From assembly GCF_001729765.1 (NCBI RefSeq), contig NZ_CP017181.1, positions 1,426,001 to 1,490,000 of the forward strand: 64,000 nucleotides of DNA, in the 5' to 3' direction. How positions within the stretch are numbered: position 1 is the stretch's first letter; every line of letters begins with the position of its first letter. Below the pieces are notes generated by a model. It had not been told where the DNA came from, made no database searches, and saw only the letters and a program-made list of their open reading frames with translations. This DNA comes from Enterobacter kobei. Its GTDB lineage: Bacteria; Pseudomonadota; Gammaproteobacteria; Enterobacterales; Enterobacteriaceae. The translations under genes and the position numbers were made by a program. Below are positions 28,958 to 36,843 of the stretch, piece after piece.

Positions 28958-29857
28958 ATGGCAACAGCAAGGGCCGCGACTACAGCAGGGATCGCCAATG
29001 ATGCAGCAATTGAGGCCGGATACGCAGCAGTGCAGAAAATTGGAGGAAATCTTTCGACGGCTGGTCGCTGGATAGCCCCGAGTCCTCCAACCGTTTTTCT
29101 GTTTGGCATGTTCTACTCGCCAAAGCTCAACAGTGGCGAACAGGACAACATTAATAAAATGCGCCTTGAGCAGGCCGCACGGAATAAAGAAGATGTTCCG
29201 ACCCGTGTTCGCTTTCGCTGGGAGGCTGACCAGTTCGGCATTATGAGGCCGAAAGGCTTCCATGTCAGCGCCGGAGGCGGACAGGACCGAGTGCCAGTGC
29301 GCATGCTTCAGAAGAACACCACCACCGGGAACTATGAGTTCTGGGAGGATGGCGCAGATAAGCCGATAGTCGTTTGGACTCCTGACTATCCGGGATATTC
29401 TTCCCCGACCAATACCGGCAGCCAGGACAACGTCTATATTCCTCCGAATGTACTGGTTTACCCGGAAAGTGAAATCAACAGCCTGTGGTCAACAGTTACC
29501 CCAGCACCGGGAGAACGTTCATTCCGGGATTATATTCTGGTGCATCCAGCAGGGACCTTCGATCCGATTTATGTCTATCTGAATGCGGATCACAAATACC
29601 ACACTGCACCAAAAGGGACCCCTCCATTACCAGCATTCCCTGATGCGAAAAGAGCACCACGTAAGACAGCTATTCAAGGTGGCGGACAACTTCGGGCAAG
29701 ATGGAAAGATGCCAAAGGTAAAATTTATGAATGGGATTCTCAACATGGCACAGTCGAAGTTTATGACCGTTCGGGCCGCAACCATTTAGGAGAGTTCAAT
29801 CACATAACAGGTGAGCAAACCAAGCCAGCAGATCCAACCAGAAAGGTAGAAAAGTGA
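28958..29857 (+). CDS. Orphan S-type pyocin / colicin E3-like ribonuclease module (N-terminally truncated)
   Basis: The frame encodes 299 residues. Residues 1-210 match the linker and S-type pyocin domain of the toxin at 26604, at clearly divergent sequence (DVPTRVRFRWEA, GGQDRVPVRML, RSFRDYILVHP). The C-terminal 60 residues are a colicin E3/cloacin ribonuclease domain: IYEWDSQHGTVEVYD, then HLGEFNHITGEQ and DPTRK. Asp260, His263, Glu267 and Arg295 correspond to the catalytic Asp510, His513, Glu517 and Arg545 of colicin E3, which cuts 16S rRNA in the decoding centre. There is no PAAR domain and no convincing ribosome binding site, so this is probably a displaced, silent cassette. A candidate immunity gene follows directly. 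Confidence 0.82.
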   Translation: MATARAATTAGIANDAAIEAGYAAVQKIGGNLSTAGRWIAPSPPTVFLFGMFYSPKLNSGEQDNINKMRLEQAARNKEDVPTRVRFRWEADQFGIMRPKGFHVSAGGGQDRVPVRMLQKNTTTGNYEFWEDGADKPIVVWTPDYPGYSSPTNTGSQDNVYIPPNVLVYPESEINSLWSTVTPAPGERSFRDYILVHPAGTFDPIYVYLNADHKYHTAPKGTPPLPAFPDAKRAPRKTAIQGGGQLRARWKDAKGKIYEWDSQHGTVEVYDRSGRNHLGEFNHITGEQTKPADPTRKVEK

Positions 29858-30111
29858 TGGTAATCTATTCTGTGGAAGTCTTTGATAAACAAAGCGAAGA
29901 ATTGGTTTTAGAGGTTGAGATCCCTAAGAGCAAACTGAAAGGAGTTGCTGCTATTATGGGGTGGGGGTCGGATGACGAAGAGGCATTTGTCAAAGGCATC
30001 GCAGGGTTCAATGTTAGCCAAACACAGGCATTGGATTTAGAAAATTTACTCGGCGAAAAATTCTATTCTAAAGACGTTATCGTGCAAATCGCTGGCGGAG
30101 AAATATCTTGA
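29857..30111 (+). CDS. Candidate immunity protein for the E3-like ribonuclease module
   Basis: The protein has 84 residues and is acidic. Its ATG overlaps the TGA of the ribonuclease module by one base (GTG 29854 is an alternative). Size and charge match colicin-E3 immunity proteins (85 residues, acidic). The N-terminal pattern with FDK and acidic residues is only vaguely similar to ImmE3, so homology is not claimed. Function is inferred from position. Keeping the immunity gene intact would protect the cell even if the toxin is silent. Confidence 0.65.
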   Translation: MVIYSVEVFDKQSEELVLEVEIPKSKLKGVAAIMGWGSDDEEAFVKGIAGFNVSQTQALDLENLLGEKFYSKDVIVQIAGGEIS

Positions 30112-30362
30112 AGCGGTCATTTCGTGGCTACACAGAAAGTGAATTCTTGGAGTTTGTTCGTTCAGTCTAAAATGTTGCGGATACTTCAAAATGTGAAGAT
30201 ATCAAAAACATACTGGAGTTTAAGCGCCTGACCCAACATCCTGACGGCTCTGACATCATTTTTTATCCCCGAGATGACCGCGAAGATAGTCCTAAAGGAG
30301 TTGTTCAAGAGGTCTAAGGATGACGCAAAGCCAATGTTAAACCGGGCTTTCTTGAGAAATGA
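30108..30362 (+). pseudogene. Degraded Im2/Im9-type (colicin DNase/pyocin) immunity gene
   Basis: One frame reads GYTESEFLEFVRSV, stop, NVADTSKCEDIKNILEFKRL, then TQHPDGSDIIFYPRDDREDS and PKGVVQEV, stop, G, stop, RKANVKPGF. This is the full pattern of Im9-like proteins (YTE-EFL, HP-GSDLIYYP, SP-G, W-R-ANG-PGFK). TAA at 30168, TAA at 30315 and TGA at 30321 interrupt it without any frameshift; the TGA stands where the conserved tryptophan (TGG) belongs. It begins in the last codons of the preceding immunity gene. No matching DNase toxin remains nearby, so it is the relic of a lost cassette. Confidence 0.85.
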
Positions 30363-30392
30363 GCCTTTGACACTAAGCATTAAATGTTGATT

Positions 30393-30423
30393 AAAAGCGC
30401 CGGGTTTTTATCACGGCGTTTTT
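30393..30423 (+). terminator. Probable terminator at the end of the immunity cassettes
   Basis: Stem GCGCCG / CGGCGT with a T-rich loop, followed by a T-run. The stem is short, with one wobble pair. Confidence 0.55.
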
Positions 30424-30486
30424 GCGTCAGGGTCAGAACTACCGGGGTTTAGAGCCAAGGCAGCAACGTATTATTTTCGCCCTTTA

Positions 30487-30549
30487 GGCAGCCGAGGGAG
30501 ACGAAGCCGATTTCGGCGGATGCGTAACATTGCTCATAGGTTAAAAATT
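30487..30549. repeat. Direct repeat, right copy (partial rimO 5' end)
   Basis: 63 bp with about 97 % identity to 26141-26204, same orientation. One T is missing in the former coding part, so it cannot encode RimO. The island of about 4.3 kb lies between the copies. The bssR promoter region follows (30550-30753), AT-rich and without a recognised gene. Confidence 0.9.
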
Positions 30550-30753
30550 CATCAATTATGGAGTTATCAGGGCGGGATTTTACAGCGTATCGCGTGGGAT
30601 TTATACACTCTTTGCAAGCGGGATGTACCGGGCAGAGGTTGTAACATTGTAAATAATGTTAATCAGTTAAGAATAATTGATCTCAGGCATTAAACTGTAC
30701 AATAAATGAACTTATTCTGACTGTGCAACATGGCTTACAGAGGAGGAAATAGC

Positions 30754-31137
30754 ATGTCCGTTGACAGACTGAAACGCGATCTGCTTAACAAGCTGATCAA
30801 CGCCCGAATCGACCTGGCCGCTTATCTGCAGCTCAGGAAGGCCAAAGGCTATATGTCAGTCAGCGAAAGCGAACATCTGCGTGATAATCTGTTTGAACTT
30901 TGCAATTTCATGCGTGAAAAAGCACCGATCCTGAGGGCGGAATACGATGAATGCGAGTTAATGGCGCTGCGTCGTGCCGCTGAGGTGCTCTCCATTGCTG
31001 GGGTATGTTTGATGAACGGACGCCACGACTGCCCGAATTTTATCGCTGTAAACGCGGAGAAGCTTGAAAACTGCCTGACAACGCTCTCTCTATGCATCAT
31101 GTGTCTGTCCGAGCATGAGAAGCTTGAACAACACTGA
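30754..31137 (+). CDS. bssR: Biofilm regulator BssR (YliH)
   Basis: The protein has 127 residues from ATG 30754, which has a perfect AGAGGAGG upstream; the frame is open from 30730. It equals the E. coli length and shares blocks YLQLRKAKGYMSVSESEHLRDN and VNAEKLENCL (the first spans residues 25-46). BssR influences biofilm formation and indole/AI-2 related genes in E. coli; the mechanism is not evident from sequence and no DNA-binding motif is seen. A hairpin GGGGGAG-GCAA-CTCCCCC follows at 31142-31159. Confidence 0.9.
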   Translation: MSVDRLKRDLLNKLINARIDLAAYLQLRKAKGYMSVSESEHLRDNLFELCNFMREKAPILRAEYDECELMALRRAAEVLSIAGVCLMNGRHDCPNFIAVNAEKLENCLTTLSLCIMCLSEHEKLEQH

Positions 31138-31141
31138 GCCC

Positions 31142-31159
31142 GGGGGAGGCAACTCCCCC
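31142..31159 (+). terminator. Hairpin after bssR
   Basis: Perfect 7-bp GC stem GGGGGAG / CTCCCCC with GCAA tetraloop. Only two T follow, so termination efficiency is uncertain. Confidence 0.55.
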
Positions 31160-31243
31160 TTCTGATTAAGCTTTTGTAAAAGTGGTAACGCGCCCGGAGG
31201 TACTGGCTAATCTTTATGCCATCTGCCGAAAAAGGAGCGCGTC

Positions 31244-32362
31244 ATGCCACGGTCCTCGTTGATTTTCCTTCCTGCGTTGTGCTTTTCCTTTTCACTTCTT
31301 GCGGCGCCAGAGGCGGTGAAGGTCGAGGTGCTGCAAAACCGACTCGATCGCCCCTGGTCGATGGCGTTCCTGCCGGACAATAAAGGGCTTCTGGTCACCC
31401 TCAAGGGCGGGCAGCTCAAACACTGGCAGGCCGGAAAAGGGCTTTCCGATCCCATTGTCGGCGTTCCGAAGGTCTGGGCGAACGGTCAGGGAGGATTGCT
31501 GGACGTGGTGCTGGCGCCGGATTTTGCAACGTCGCGCCGCGTCTGGCTGAGTTACGCCGAAGCAGGGCATGACGGCAAAGCCGGAACGACGGTGGGTTAT
31601 GGCCGCTTAAGCGACGATCTTTCCCGCATCGAGGCATTCCAGGTCGTGTTTCGCCAGATGCCGAAACTCTCTACCGGTAACCATTTTGGCGGACGGCTGG
31701 TGTTTGACGGCAAAGGCTACCTCTTTATCGGACTCGGCGAGAACAACCAGCGCCCGACGGCGCAGGACCTGGACAAGCTGCAGGGGAAAGTGGTGCGCCT
31801 GACCGAGGACGGTAAAGTGCCTGCGGATAACCCCTTTGTGAACACCGCCGGCGCACGGCCGGAAATCTGGTCTTATGGCATTCGCAACCCGCAGGGAATG
31901 GCGATGAATCCGTGGAGCGACACGCTCTGGCTGAACGAACATGGCCCGCGCGGCGGGGATGAAATCAACATCCCGGAGAAAGGCAAAAATTACGGCTGGC
32001 CGCTGGCGACACACGGCATTAATTACAGTGGCCTGAAAATCCCCGAAGCCAAAGGTGAACACGTCGAGGGAACCGAGAAGCCGCTGTTTGTCTGGAAAGT
32101 CTCGCCCGCGGTCAGCGGCATGGCGTTCTACAACAGCGACGTTTTCCCGCAGTGGAAAAACAAACTGTTTATTGGGGCGCTGAAGGAGAAAGACGTTATC
32201 GTCCTGAGCGTGGACGGAAACAAGGTCACGGAGGACGGGCGCATCCTGGGCGATCGGGATCAACGTATTCGCGATGTGCGGGTGGGGCCGGACGGGTATC
32301 TGTATGTGCTCACCGATGAAACGGACGGGCAACTGCTAAAAGTCAGCCCGTCCGGTGCGTAA
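31244..32362 (+). CDS. yliI: PQQ-dependent aldose sugar dehydrogenase YliI (Asd)
   Basis: The protein has 372 residues with a signal peptide (SLIFLPALCFSFSLLAAP). It has the six-bladed beta-propeller fold of soluble glucose dehydrogenase type, with motifs RPWSMAFLPD, GNHFGGRLVFDGKGYLFIGLGE (around residues 142-163) and GIRNPQGMAMNP. It oxidises aldoses in the periplasm when supplied with pyrroloquinoline quinone. The window shows no PQQ biosynthesis genes. It converges with gstB, whose stop lies immediately next to this one. Confidence 0.93.
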   Translation: MPRSSLIFLPALCFSFSLLAAPEAVKVEVLQNRLDRPWSMAFLPDNKGLLVTLKGGQLKHWQAGKGLSDPIVGVPKVWANGQGGLLDVVLAPDFATSRRVWLSYAEAGHDGKAGTTVGYGRLSDDLSRIEAFQVVFRQMPKLSTGNHFGGRLVFDGKGYLFIGLGENNQRPTAQDLDKLQGKVVRLTEDGKVPADNPFVNTAGARPEIWSYGIRNPQGMAMNPWSDTLWLNEHGPRGGDEINIPEKGKNYGWPLATHGINYSGLKIPEAKGEHVEGTEKPLFVWKVSPAVSGMAFYNSDVFPQWKNKLFIGALKEKDVIVLSVDGNKVTEDGRILGDRDQRIRDVRVGPDGYLYVLTDETDGQLLKVSPSGA

Positions 32363-32989
32363 TCAGGTGACCGGGGTCATCACGACGTTACGGTACGCCG
32401 GACGCTCGCTCAGTTGCTTGAGCCAGCGTTCAAGGTGAGGGCGCGGCGTCCAGTTCAGCCCCATATTGGTCAGGTTCCAGACAAACGGCGCCACGGCAAT
32501 ATCCCCCACGCCGAACGTCTCGCCGGAGAACCAGGCGTGCTTCGCCAGTTCGTCATCCATCATGGCAAACAGGTTTTCACAGGCATCCTGAGCGGCATGA
32601 ATAGCGGGATAGTCGCGCTCGGCCTCGGGGGTTCTCACCAGCCCCATCAGGATCACCCGGTGAACAGGAGAGAATGTCTGGTTTGCCCAGTCCATCCACT
32701 TTTCACCCTGGGCGCGCTGCGCCGGGTTTTCAACCCACAGACGGCCAAGGCCGTACTGGGCGGCGAGGTAGCGCACAATGGTGTTAGATTCCCAAAGCGT
32801 TGCGTCGGTTTCGTCATCGCGCAGCAGCGGCACCAGGCCGTTCGGGTTCATCGCCAGATAGTCGGCCTCTCTGTTTACCCCGTATGCCATGCCAGCCATA
32901 ATTTGATTAAACGGTAAATCCAGCTCTTCCAGCGTCCAGAGCACTTTCTTCACGTTGGTCGAATTGTTCCTGCCCCACAGCGTAATCAT
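32363..32989 (-). CDS. gstB: Glutathione S-transferase GstB (YliJ)
   Basis: The protein has 208 residues from ATG 32989 (AGGAGT upstream, E. coli start [17 protein letters not shown]); the frame is open to 33034. It has an N-terminal thioredoxin-like GST domain with the glutathione-contact block NPNGLVPLL followed by [12 protein letters not shown], and a C-terminal helical domain. E. coli GstB acts on bromoacetate and related electrophiles. The gene is monocistronic. Confidence 0.94.
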   Translation of the reverse strand: MITLWGRNNSTNVKKVLWTLEELDLPFNQIMAGMAYGVNREADYLAMNPNGLVPLLRDDETDATLWESNTIVRYLAAQYGLGRLWVENPAQRAQGEKWMDWANQTFSPVHRVILMGLVRTPEAERDYPAIHAAQDACENLFAMMDDELAKHAWFSGETFGVGDIAVAPFVWNLTNMGLNWTPRPHLERWLKQLSERPAYRNVVMTPVT

Positions 32990-33231
32990 ATTTACTCCTG
33001 ATGAGTTGTGAATCCGGGTCACCTTTTTCGCCATGGTGAGATAAACCTAACAATTACGCAACAGAAGACAAAAAAATCGCCTGAATCAAAGCGTAAATGA
33101 ATGTTATTGCATAAACTTTAATAACTTTACCCTCGCTGGGTTTCTTTCACCGTTTTAGTGCGCTATTACTCATCGCTTCTTGCGACACGGTGATGTGACG
33201 TAATTTTTGAATGGACACTCGGGTGGCATTT

Positions 33232-34437
33232 ATGACGCGAAAAATGACTTCTCTGCGCAGCCTGGCGGCAGGCTCTGCGCTCCTTTTCCTGTTTGCACCA
33301 ACTCTCTACGCAGCAGAACAGGCTGCGCCCGAAGCGCCACCGGTGGATGCGCGCGCCTGGATCCTGATGGACTATGCCAGCGGGAAAGTGCTGGCGGAAG
33401 GCAATGCCGATGAGAAACTCGATCCGGCCAGCCTGACCAAAATCATGACCAGCTATGTGGTCGGCCAGGCCTTGAAAGCCGGAAAGATCAAGCTGGACGA
33501 TATGGTCACCATCGGAAAGGACGCCTGGGCGACCGGTAACCCCGCGCTGCGCGGGTCATCGGTGATGTTCCTGAAGCCAGGGGATCAGGTGTCCGTTTCC
33601 GATCTGAATAAAGGGGTAATTATTCAGTCGGGAAATGACGCGTGTATCGCGCTGGCCGATTATGTGGCCGGCAGTCAGGATTCTTTCATTGGTTTGATGA
33701 ATGGCTATGCGCAGAAACTCGGCTTAACCAACACGACATTCAAAACGGTTCACGGCCTGGATGCGCCTGGACAGTTCAGTACCGCGCGCGACATGGCGCT
33801 GTTGGGGAAAGCGCTGATCCACGACGTACCGGATGAATACGCGATCCACAAAGAGAAAGAGTTTACCTTCAACAAAATTCGCCAGCCGAACCGTAACCGT
33901 CTCCTGTGGAGCAGCAACGTTAACGTGGACGGCATGAAGACCGGCACCACGGCGGGCGCGGGCTATAACCTGGTGGCCTCTGCGACGCAGGGCGACATGC
34001 GTTTGATCTCGGTTGTGCTGGGCACCAAAACCGACCGCATCCGGTTTAACGAATCAGAAAAACTGCTGACCTGGGGCTTCCGTTTCTATGAAACCGTGAC
34101 GCCGATTAAACCGGATGCCACGTTCGTCAGCCAGCGCGTCTGGTTTGGGGATAAGAGTGAAGTGAATCTCGGGGCGGGAGAAGCCGGTTCCGTGACCATT
34201 CCACGCGGTCAGCTGAAAAACCTGAAGGCCAGCTTTACCCTGACCGACCCGCAGCTCACCGCGCCGTTGAAAAAAGGCCAGGTGGTCGGGACGATTGATT
34301 TCCAGTTAAACGGGAAGTCAATTGAACAGCGTCCGCTGATCGTGATGGAAGCGGTAGAAGAGGGTGGCTTCTTCAGCCGGATGTGGGATTTCGTATTGAT
34401 GAAATTCCACAGCTGGTTTGGCAGCTGGTTCAGCTAA
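33232..34437 (+). CDS. dacC: D-alanyl-D-alanine carboxypeptidase DacC (PBP6)
   Basis: The protein has 401 residues from ATG 33232, preferred because the length then matches E. coli (400) and GGGTGG lies upstream; ATG 33211 is possible. A signal peptide ends at YAAEQ. The class C low-mass PBP motifs are SLTKIM (catalytic Ser and Lys), SGN and [10 protein letters not shown] beta-rich PBP5 C-terminal domain and a terminal amphipathic membrane anchor ([15 protein letters not shown]) follow. It trims pentapeptides in peptidoglycan. Confidence 0.95.
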   Translation: MTRKMTSLRSLAAGSALLFLFAPTLYAAEQAAPEAPPVDARAWILMDYASGKVLAEGNADEKLDPASLTKIMTSYVVGQALKAGKIKLDDMVTIGKDAWATGNPALRGSSVMFLKPGDQVSVSDLNKGVIIQSGNDACIALADYVAGSQDSFIGLMNGYAQKLGLTNTTFKTVHGLDAPGQFSTARDMALLGKALIHDVPDEYAIHKEKEFTFNKIRQPNRNRLLWSSNVNVDGMKTGTTAGAGYNLVASATQGDMRLISVVLGTKTDRIRFNESEKLLTWGFRFYETVTPIKPDATFVSQRVWFGDKSEVNLGAGEAGSVTIPRGQLKNLKASFTLTDPQLTAPLKKGQVVGTIDFQLNGKSIEQRPLIVMEAVEEGGFFSRMWDFVLMKFHSWFGSWFS

Positions 34438-34450
34438 TCCATCATACTTT

Positions 34451-34500
34451 TCTCCCTCTCCCTGTGGGAGAGGGGCGGGGTGCGGGCATCAGGCCGCACC
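34451..34500. repeat. Intergenic palindromic repeat (CCCTCTCCC type), copy 3
   Basis: Hairpin CCCTCTCCC-TGT-GGGAGAGGG plus the tail GCGGGCATCAGGCCGCACC, between convergent dacC and deoR. Same layout as copy 1. Confidence 0.75.
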
Positions 34501-34504
34501 CCTC

Positions 34505-35263
34505 TCAATACATCAACTTCACCTGCTGCGCCTTCGCATGGACCACAATTTCCTCATCCGGGCGGCAATCGCTGACGATGGCGTCAAACTGCGCCAGCTC
34601 GCCCATTCTTGCCGACCGCACCTTACCAAACTTACTGTGATCGACCACCAGCACATGGTATTGCGCGGCGCTTAATGCCCAGTGCTTTACCGGCAGCTCC
34701 TCCAGGTTAAAGCAGGTCGCCCCCTGACGCACATTCACGCCCGCGGCGGAATAGAACGCGATGTCCGGACATAAGTTGCTGAGCGTGTCCTGCAGGTTGA
34801 GCGGCTTAAAGATAGCGTTGCTGGCGTGAAACTCACCGCCGCAGAGGATCACCCGGCACTCGGGTTTCTCCTGCAGCGCCAGAAAGGTGTTCAGGGAGTA
34901 ACACACGGCGGTAAAGGGAATACTGCTGTCGATGGCTTCGATAATCCACGGCGTGGTGGTGCCGCAGTCAAAAAACAGCGTCTGGTGCGGCTGTACCAGC
35001 GTGGCGGCCAGGCGCGCGGCTTTGCGTTTCTCTTCCACCAGACGCGTTTTCTGATCGCTTATCAGATAATGGCTGGCGCTACGCGGCTCAAGCACAATGT
35101 ACCCGCCCAGCAGCACCACGGGAGCGCTGTCGCTGTTCAGATCACGACGAATGGTCATCTCTGAGACGCCGAGGAGGTTGGCGGCTTCCTTAAGATGCAG
35201 CTTATCACTACGCTTCAGCGCCTGAAGCAGCTGAGCTATGCGGTCATCGCGTCGTGTTTCCAT
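34505..35263 (-). CDS. deoR: Deoxyribonucleoside repressor DeoR
   Basis: The protein has 252 residues. The N-terminal winged HTH (LKEAANLLGVSEMTIRRDLN) is followed by the sugar-phosphate-sensing DeoRC domain with FFDCGTTTPWI. It represses the deo and nupG genes and responds to deoxyribose-5-phosphate. Its effector-binding block and the C-terminal AQQVKLMY match the E. coli protein. It lies downstream of ybjG, separated by a terminator. Confidence 0.95.
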   Translation of the reverse strand: METRRDDRIAQLLQALKRSDKLHLKEAANLLGVSEMTIRRDLNSDSAPVVLLGGYIVLEPRSASHYLISDQKTRLVEEKRKAARLAATLVQPHQTLFFDCGTTTPWIIEAIDSSIPFTAVCYSLNTFLALQEKPECRVILCGGEFHASNAIFKPLNLQDTLSNLCPDIAFYSAAGVNVRQGATCFNLEELPVKHWALSAAQYHVLVVDHSKFGKVRSARMGELAQFDAIVSDCRPDEEIVVHAKAQQVKLMY

Positions 35264-35276
35264 AGTTCCTCAGGAT

Positions 35277-35308
35277 AAAAAAAATGAGCCCCCGCAGGGC
35301 GGGGGCTC
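35277..35308 (-). terminator. Terminator of ybjG
   Basis: Perfect 10-bp stem GAGCCCCCGC / GCGGGGGCTC with a 3-base loop; on the minus strand it is followed by an eight-base T-run. Confidence 0.92.
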
Positions 35309-35330
35309 AGTGTAACCTGTCCGGTTGGGG

Positions 35331-35939
35331 TTAGTCACGTATCCAGCCTTTGCGGATCGGGAGGGCAAAAATGGCGCGATAAAGGGAAGAGAGCCCCCGG
35401 TAGAGCGCTTCACCGAAGAGATTCCACAGGATTGCCGCGCTCACGCAGCCAATCAGTCCTACCAGGAAACCGCCGACCATATCCAGCGGCCAGTGGACGC
35501 CAAGATACACGCGGGACCAGGCAATCGCCGCGGCTGCGACCATCAGCACCGCACCAGACCACAGGCGATGCCAGAACAGGAAAGCCAGCGCGAAGGTGAA
35601 GATAACCGTACCGTGATCGCTCGGGAAGGAGTCATCCGGCGCGTGGTGCAGGAAGGTATAACCGACATGGTCGACAAAAGGACGATCGTGCGGGAACGCA
35701 TGGCCGAGAATATAACTAACCAGTACGCTGACCCCGAGCGCCATCGCGACTTTGATCACCAGCTGGCGCTGTGCCTTCACCTGGCTGCGAGGGCCCCAGA
35801 GCCAGAGGATAGCGGCCAACACAGGCACGATACTAATCAGATCTTTTGCCAGGAAGGTGGCAAAATCAATCATCCACTCTGGCGAGGCCGGTGTGGCGTT
35901 GATCTGATAAAACAGCTGATAATTCAGATTCTCTAGCAT
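35331..35939 (-). CDS. ybjG: Undecaprenyl-diphosphatase YbjG (BcrC type)
   Basis: The protein has 202 residues from ATG 35939, which matches E. coli (MLENLN); an upstream start at 35960 would overlap the previous gene. It is an integral membrane PAP2 phosphatase that recycles the carrier lipid undecaprenyl diphosphate on the periplasmic face. The three PAP2 signature parts are KVAMALGVSV...HDRPF, PSDHGT and SRVYLGVHWPLDM. It sits 7 bp downstream of another PAP2 gene and probably shares its transcript. Confidence 0.93.
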   Translation of the reverse strand: MLENLNYQLFYQINATPASPEWMIDFATFLAKDLISIVPVLAAILWLWGPRSQVKAQRQLVIKVAMALGVSVLVSYILGHAFPHDRPFVDHVGYTFLHHAPDDSFPSDHGTVIFTFALAFLFWHRLWSGAVLMVAAAAIAWSRVYLGVHWPLDMVGGFLVGLIGCVSAAILWNLFGEALYRGLSSLYRAIFALPIRKGWIRD

Positions 35940-35946
35940 AGCGTTA

Positions 35947-36675
35947 TCACTCTTTTGCAAACCGGGTGGAAACCAGCCCGTAGACGGCCACCTGGGAAAA
36001 CCAAACCCACCACCCGGCCCACAGGTTGTGAGAGAAAAAATGTGCCCCGCGCATCACCTGACCGAAGCCCATCGCCAGACCCAGCAGCACGCCGAGGGCA
36101 ACAAAGCTCCAGGCGAGACGTGGACGCTCGCGCCAGAAGTCAAAAAACAGCCCCATCACCATAAAACCGCTGGAGGCATGGCCGCCGGGGAAACAGCGCC
36201 CCGGCCCGCTGTCTGTCGGGACGGCGCTAAACAGGGGGTAAGACATCGCCTTCCCGCCATACTCCACCAGATCCCACGGGCAGCTGTGGTGGCTAATGCT
36301 TTTCAGTACGCCCACTACCAGCGCGCCAAGCCCCATCAGCAGCGCCGCCGTAACCAGCCTGGCGTTACGTTTGTAAGCGCCGTAAAGCAGCGCCACGGCA
36401 CCTAAGGCGATGGCGATATACTTCGCCAGACGATGGTTGAGCAAATCCAGCAGGTGGTCTTTCTGCAGCGGGAAGCTCTGCGTCGCCGCGTCATACCAAA
36501 AACCAGTGATCCATCTGTCGAGCGCTTCATCGCGCGAAAGCCACGTAAACACCACGGCAAGGACTAACAGCACGAAAAGCTGATAACCATAAAAGCGGGA
36601 GGGTAAGCGGTAAAGTCGTTTTGTCTTATTTGTCTGTAAGTTAGACAATTCTGAACGGCTGGAAGTGAGTGCCAT
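35947..36675 (-). CDS. PAP2-family membrane phosphatase (LpxT-like)
   Basis: The protein has 242 residues with about six membrane segments. It has the PAP2 signature CFPGGHASSGF and the segment SHHSCPWDL...YPLFSAVPTDSGPGRC, which resembles lipid A 1-diphosphate synthase (LpxT) and related phosphatases. The conserved third motif is RGAHFFSHNLWAGWWVW. E. coli K-12 has no gene here. Downstream ybjG follows in the same direction. Either lipid A or carrier-lipid dephosphorylation is plausible; the sequence does not decide. Confidence 0.82.
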   Translation of the reverse strand: MALTSSRSELSNLQTNKTKRLYRLPSRFYGYQLFVLLVLAVVFTWLSRDEALDRWITGFWYDAATQSFPLQKDHLLDLLNHRLAKYIAIALGAVALLYGAYKRNARLVTAALLMGLGALVVGVLKSISHHSCPWDLVEYGGKAMSYPLFSAVPTDSGPGRCFPGGHASSGFMVMGLFFDFWRERPRLAWSFVALGVLLGLAMGFGQVMRGAHFFSHNLWAGWWVWFSQVAVYGLVSTRFAKE

Positions 36676-36843
36676 AATTTGGGATCGTTGACGAGTAATC
36701 GGGCTATCATAAATCTGTCAACTTAAGGAAACCTTAAACGAAGACGATATGTGCTTTATTTCTGTTTATCCTCGATAAATCACTATCTCGGGCTGCGGCA
36801 TTTCATTACACTCGTCGCGATTTTGTCATTTTAAAGAGATTGC

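Noticed and set aside
30487..30549. A second, truncated rimO gene
   Set aside because: Only 16 codons with a frame error are present; treated as a flanking repeat, not as a gene.
26205..30549. Prophage or integrative element
   Set aside because: No integrase, transposase, phage structural gene or tRNA attachment site is visible in the island.
33211..33231. Upstream start for dacC at 33211
   Set aside because: It would give seven extra residues with no counterpart in E. coli; possible but less likely than 33232.
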